From assembly GCA_947459185.1 (NCBI GenBank), contig CANHCU010000016.1, forward strand, positions 1 to 45,112: a stretch of DNA of 45,112 bases, in the 5' to 3' direction. Below, in pieces: positions 42,619-45,112 of this stretch. Origin of the DNA: Planctomycetaceae bacterium (GTDB lineage Bacteria > Planctomycetota > Planctomycetia > Pirellulales > UBA1268). Every line of letters starts with the position of its first letter. Position 1 is the stretch's first letter. The translations under genes and the position numbers were made by a program. Under the pieces are notes generated by a model. It was not told the origin of the DNA, searched no databases, and saw only the letters and a program-made list of their open reading frames with translations.

Positions 42619-42870
42619 ATGAGGCGTGCGACCGTTCGAGACCTGCGAAATCGGTATACGAGCCTGCTGCGGTGGATTCGCGCAGGCGAGGAAATCGTCA
42701 TCACGCGTCGCGGAAAGCCGGTGGCTCGATTGGTGCCGGAATCCACCGAAGCGGCCGAGCAGGTTGATTGGTCGCAGAGCGTCGCCGTGGGCCGCGATCG
42801 CTCGCACGAGCGGATGCTCACGGCCGAGGAGACAGCGCAACTCGTTCCCGAAGCCGGCGGCAGATGGTGA
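42619..42870 (+). CDS. Phd/YefM-type antitoxin
   Basis: 83 residues from ATG 42619, with AGGAG 4-8 bases upstream. The N-terminal part has the typical antitoxin opening: 'ATVRDLRNRYTSLLRWIRAG' then 'EEIVITRRGKPVARLVPE', a DNA-binding Phd/YefM fold that would repress its own operon. The C-terminal tail ('ERMLTAEETAQLVPEAGG') would wrap the toxin. It overlaps the following PIN gene by a few bases (ATGGTGA). The partner toxin is truncated, so this antitoxin may now be an orphan. Confidence 0.87.
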   Translation: MRRATVRDLRNRYTSLLRWIRAGEEIVITRRGKPVARLVPESTEAAEQVDWSQSVAVGRDRSHERMLTAEETAQLVPEAGGRW

Positions 42871-43190
42871 TCTGCGCCGACACGAGCGCCTTGTTTTCGC
42901 TTTATGCGCATGACGCGCACTCCTCTCGTATCGTCGCATGGCTGACAACCCAGCGGCGGCCGCTCGTCGTCACGTTGCTGCACGAGTTTGAGCTCTCCAA
43001 CGTGCTGCGGTTCGCCGAGTGGCGGGGGGCGATCGGAACCGGGCAGGCCGAGGACGAAGGGCTCGGCGTCGCGTGGCGACGCCCATTCGGCCACTCGGCT
43101 TGTGGCTCGGACGCGGCGGCCCGACGCACGTGCCGACGCTGTGACGAGTTTTCGGGGCATGTGGCGGCCGCGGCGACAATCTCCCCATGA
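42864..43190 (+). pseudogene. PIN-domain toxin, truncated
   Basis: Begins at ATG 42864 (or GTG 42867) overlapping the antitoxin stop. The first 64-72 residues are a good PIN start: 'ICADTSALFSLYAHDAHSS' with the first catalytic Asp, then 'LLHEFELSNVLRFAEWRGA' with the conserved Glu. The second half, with the remaining acidic residues expected near positions 95-120, is absent. From about 43080 the frame runs into unrelated DNA ('FGHSACGSDAAARRTCRRC') and stops at 43190 inside the upstream-element copy. A full PIN toxin would be 125-150 residues, so nuclease activity is probably lost. Confidence 0.75.
43139..43180 (+). promoter_or_regulatory. Copy D of the recurring upstream element (with shortened spacer)
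   Basis: CTGTGACGAGTTTTCGGGGC, then AT, then only 14 bases before GACAAT (43175-43180). The corresponding gap in the near-identical copy at 44381 is 21, so about 7 bases are missing and this copy is probably inactive. It leads into a broken coding start. Confidence 0.45.
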
Positions 43191-43258
43191 GAATACCTGC
43201 CAATTCGCCTCTTGCCATTTCACCTGGCGGACTGCAGCGGTCGCCGCCGCCGTGATCG
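43187..43258 (+). pseudogene. Relic 5' end of the secreted-protein gene family (paralogue of 44437)
   Basis: Bases 43138-43258 are closely similar to 44380-44509, covering the upstream element, the start codon and the first 20 or so codons. Compared with the intact gene, one base is missing just after the ATG (43187-43189), so the frame reads 'MRIPANSPLAISPGG' and stops soon. The similarity ends abruptly at about 43258, where the kinase relic begins on the other strand. Confidence 0.6.
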
Positions 43259-43446
43259 ATCACGATCCAGGCCGGCTCAGCGGCCAGACCATGAAACCCG
43301 ATCCGTTGGCAGTTCTGGGGCGAGGCGAGCAAAGGTTGCAGCGCCTCGAGCTCCGCCATGACCGCATCCCGTCGCGCGTCGAGATCGGCCGCCGCCGCAG
43401 ACAGGCAGCAAAGCAGGCACGGCAAGAAAGCGGCACCGTTCCGCAT
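43253..43446 (-). pseudogene. Relic 5' end of the sensor histidine kinase gene (paralogue of 25110-27071)
   Basis: Read from ATG 43446 on the minus strand it gives a signal peptide and about 60 further residues: 'AAFLPCLLCCLSAAAADLDA', 'AVMAELEALQPLLASPQNCQ' and 'RIGFHGLAAEPAWIVID'. The intact kinase has 'SCLLSCLSVEAADLETRRGA', 'AVVAELDTLPPLLESAQTCQ' and 'RIGFHGLAGDPAWVELD' at the same places. Similarity stops near 43253, so more than 90 percent of the gene, including all kinase motifs, is missing. Confidence 0.7.
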
Positions 43447-43523
43447 CGGGGCATCCACGACGAAATCAGGCGGTGTCTCGAAAATACCGCATTCGCGACT
43501 CAGCATCTTCATTCAGAGGCGCC

Positions 43524-43569
43524 TGTGACGAGATTTCGTGGCGGATCATGCGGACGCCTAGTAGACTCA
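43524..43569 (+). promoter_or_regulatory. Copy G (weak) of the recurring upstream element
   Basis: TGTGACGAGATTTCGTGGCG, with GACTCA at 43564-43569 in place of GATACT, 19 bases after CGTGGCGG. It is 33 bases before the start codon of the UPF0175 gene, a suitable position for its promoter. Confidence 0.4.
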
Positions 43570-43601
43570 GGGAAAATCGGCCCAAAGAGGAGTTTTCTAC
43601 G

Positions 43602-43844
43602 ATGAGCGTGACCATCACCGACGATATTGTCCGCGCCACCCATCTGACAGACGCGGAGTTCGTCCAAGAGATTGCCATTTATCTCTACGAGCAAGGGCGA
43701 TTGACGCTGGGGCAGGCAAGCCAGTTGGCGAAGATGCCCCAGTTGAGATTCCAGCATCTTCTCGCCAGCCGGGACATTCCTGTCCACTTTGACGAGCAGG
43801 ATTTCGCGGATGATCTGGCGACGCTTCGGACTCTGCATCGATGA
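43602..43844 (+). CDS. UPF0175 family antitoxin-like protein
   Basis: 80 residues from ATG 43602, with AGAGGAG 11-17 bases upstream. Typical UPF0175 blocks: 'LTDAEFVQEIAIYLYEQGRL', 'LTLGQASQLAKMPQLRFQHL' and 'RDIPVHFDEQDFADDLATL'. The middle segment is a likely helix-turn-helix. UPF0175 genes commonly precede DUF3368 (PIN-like) genes in a toxin-antitoxin arrangement, as here with an ATGA overlap. It should bind DNA and neutralise its partner. Confidence 0.88.
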   Translation: MSVTITDDIVRATHLTDAEFVQEIAIYLYEQGRLTLGQASQLAKMPQLRFQHLLASRDIPVHFDEQDFADDLATLRTLHR

Positions 43845-44311
43845 TCATCGTCGTGAGCGATGCATCGCCGATCATCAACCTTGCGGCCGTGAGTCGCCTG
43901 CCGCTCCTGCAGGAATTGTTCGGCTCCATCCTCGTGCCGCCCTCGGTGTGGGCGGAAGTCATGGCCGGTGAACAGTTTGCACTGCCGGATTGGGTGGAGT
44001 TGCGGTCGCCCGCCAATCAGCCGCTCGTTTCGTCCTTGTGTGCCGAGTTGGATCGTGGAGAGGCGGAGGCGATCGCTCTGGCAGCAGAGATCGCAGCCGG
44101 CTTGGTGCTGATTGACGAAAAGAAGGGTCGTGCCGTTGCCAGGCGACTCGGACTGTGCCCCCTGGGCCTTCTCGGCGTCCTCACGGAATCGAAGGCCCGG
44201 GGGCTCATTCCCGAGGTCAAACCGCTGTTGAATCTGATGGTTCGCAAAGCAGGCTTTCGTATCACTGAGGCGCTCTACCGCCAGGTATTGCAGTCCGTTG
44301 GCGAGGCCTAG
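43841..44311 (+). CDS. DUF3368 PIN-like putative ribonuclease toxin
   Basis: 156 residues; the start ATG overlaps the antitoxin stop (ATGA). 'IVVSDASPIINLAAVSRLPL' carries the first acidic residue of the PIN-like site, 'LDRGEAEAIALAAEIAAGLV' the conserved Glu residues, and 'LIDEKKGRAVARRLGL' the third acidic position. The C-terminal 'VLTESKARGLIPEVKPLLN' is typical of DUF3368. The full set of acidic residues suggests an active metal-dependent RNase, unlike the truncated PIN protein 650 bases upstream. Toxicity is inferred from family context, not known for this copy. Confidence 0.88.
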   Translation: MIIVVSDASPIINLAAVSRLPLLQELFGSILVPPSVWAEVMAGEQFALPDWVELRSPANQPLVSSLCAELDRGEAEAIALAAEIAAGLVLIDEKKGRAVARRLGLCPLGLLGVLTESKARGLIPEVKPLLNLMVRKAGFRITEALYRQVLQSVGEA

Positions 44312-44380
44312 CGTCGCGGGAAGGCCCGTATCGTGTGCGTGAAGCCATGCCGGCCGATGTGCTTTCATAATCGCCTGCCC

Positions 44381-44430
44381 GCTGTGACGAGTTTTCGGGG
44401 CATGTGCCGGCCGCAACGCGGGTCGATAAT
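44381..44430 (+). promoter_or_regulatory. Copy E of the recurring upstream element
   Basis: GCTGTGACGAGTTTTCGGGG, then CAT, then 21 bases, then GATAAT at 44425-44430. The start codon follows at 44437. If GATAAT is a -10 box the message would be nearly leaderless; otherwise translation may begin at a later codon or the element has another role. Confidence 0.5.
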
Positions 44431-44436
44431 CTCCGT

Positions 44437-45112
44437 ATGGGAAAAACTCGCCAATTCGCCTCTTGCCATTCCGCCCAGTGGACTGCAGCGGTCGCCGCCG
44501 CCGTGATCGCGTCGTTGACGGTGCTGCCGACCGCGGTCGTGCCGGCCCGGGGCCAAGAGCCGAAGCAGGAGCCGAACCCGGCCGACGTCACGCCCCCCTG
44601 GGGCACGTTTCCCAAGCCCGGCGCCGGCATCGAGTTGGCCGGCGAACTCGTGGCGGTCGATCATGTCAACCGCCGGTTCGGCCTGCGGCTCGACGGCGAT
44701 TTTAACAAATATCGCTACTTCAACGACGCAAAGCTCAAGGCCACCATGCTCCCCTATGGCGAGGTCTGGTACCACGGGGCACCGGCCGACCTCGCCGACA
44801 TTCCGCTTGGCACGCGGCTCCAGGGCCGGTTCCTCTTGCCGCCGAAGGATGCCCCGCCGCGGCAGCCCGCCTCGGACCCGGAGAAGGCATTTCCCCCGCC
44901 TCTCCACGACCGGGCGCTCGTGGTCGAAGACGGCTTCAGCCACGAGCGTCGCCGTGGCCGGGCCTTCCGGATCGACAAGCTCGAGATCAAGCGGGATGAC
45001 ATCGGCGTGTCTGCGACCCAAAAAGGAGAGATCGAACGAGGACCGATCGTCCTCACGCAGGTGCAGGCATCGGGGCAGCCGCTCGACGGCCCGCCCGACA
45101 CTCCCAAAGACG
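44437..45112 (+). CDS. Secreted protein of unknown family (paralogue of 33485-34705), 5' part
   Basis: Open at the right edge: 225 codons visible from ATG 44437. Signal peptide about 1-40 ('[20 protein letters not shown]', then 'PARGQEP'). The mature part aligns with the protein at 33485: '[20 protein letters not shown]', '[20 protein letters not shown]', '[15 protein letters not shown]' and '[20 protein letters not shown]' match its 'LPGAGIHLAGELVEIDPVNR', 'LLPYAEVWLHGARAELRDVP', 'LGTHLHGRFVLTPPG' and 'DHAVVLEDDFSFYARRGRAW'. If synteny holds, a DUF1592-type gene may follow just outside the window. Function unknown. Confidence 0.75.
   Translation, partial: MGKTRQFASCHSAQWTAAVAAAVIASLTVLPTAVVPARGQEPKQEPNPADVTPPWGTFPKPGAGIELAGELVAVDHVNRRFGLRLDGDFNKYRYFNDAKLKATMLPYGEVWYHGAPADLADIPLGTRLQGRFLLPPKDAPPRQPASDPEKAFPPPLHDRALVVEDGFSHERRRGRAFRIDKLEIKRDDIGVSATQKGEIERGPIVLTQVQASGQPLDGPPDTPKD

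Noticed and set aside
1-45112. CRISPR array, tRNA, rRNA, integrase or intact insertion sequence
   Set aside because: No regularly spaced direct repeats, no cloverleaf with a CCA-proximal T-arm, no rRNA-like segment and no transposase or recombinase motif were found by reading both strands.

Overview
The window looks like chromosomal DNA of a GC-rich planctomycete, most likely near the Pirellulales. This rests on several lineage-typical families seen together: two DUF1587/1592/1588/1585 'planctomycete cytochrome' proteins (one beside a Tat-exported DUF1552 protein), Tat-exported Gfo/Idh/MocA oxidoreductases, secreted beta-propeller and leucine-rich repeat proteins, and a formaldehyde-activating-enzyme (Fae) homologue. 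No rRNA, tRNA, CRISPR array, integrase or complete insertion sequence was seen. The assignment is an inference, because no marker gene is present.

Layout. (1) 1-6.1 kb: the end of a sialidase-like gene, a Gfo/Idh oxidoreductase, then a + strand operon (hydroxyacid dehydrogenase, Ldh2-type dehydrogenase, PfkB/KDG-type kinase, DapA-type aldolase) that looks like sugar-acid catabolism. It ends at a perfect 20-bp REP-like palindrome. (2) 6.3-10.1 kb: two consecutive membrane-anchored helical proteins of unknown function, a strong terminator, a Tat-exported oxidoreductase and a small anchored protein. (3) 10.3-14.6 kb, minus strand: a complete group 3b-type [NiFe] hydrogenase operon hydB-hydG-hydD-hydA, with all junctions being 4-nt start/stop overlaps. 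(4) 14.7-22.8 kb: hydroxyacid dehydrogenase, secreted acetolactate decarboxylase, SpoU-type RNA methyltransferase, PQQ-like propeller, sarcosine-oxidase-family flavoenzyme, SprT-like protein, small secreted protein, secreted cyclase-family protein and a Fae homologue that lacks the catalytic histidine. (5) 22.9-28.9 kb, minus strand: a close paralogue of the 8.1 kb oxidoreductase, a NarL-type response regulator with an unusual sensor kinase, and a secreted LRR protein.

(6) 29.1-37.1 kb: a DUF1592-type cytochrome gene broken by a one-base deletion in an A-run, its DUF1552 partner, then a secreted protein of unknown family translationally coupled to a second, intact DUF1592-type gene. (7) 37.1-42.5 kb: a lactonase-like propeller and a second sugar-acid locus (DapA-like aldolase, IlvD/Edd dehydratase, divergent GntP permease). 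(8) 42.6-45.1 kb: two toxin-antitoxin-like pairs. The PIN toxin of the first is truncated into a scar in which the 5' end of a secreted-protein gene and the 5' end of the sensor kinase gene lie head to head as relics. The window ends inside an intact paralogue of that secreted protein.

The most interesting thread links regions 5, 6 and 8. A repeated upstream element (about GTGACGAGTTTTCGTGGCAT, then 19-22 nt, then GATACT) stands before the broken DUF1592 gene (twice), before the secreted-protein/DUF1592 operon, before the second secreted-protein paralogue, before that paralogue's relic, and in weaker form before the second toxin-antitoxin pair. It may mark a small regulon or mobile upstream module serving planctomycete-specific surface proteins. 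This is sequence-based inference only.
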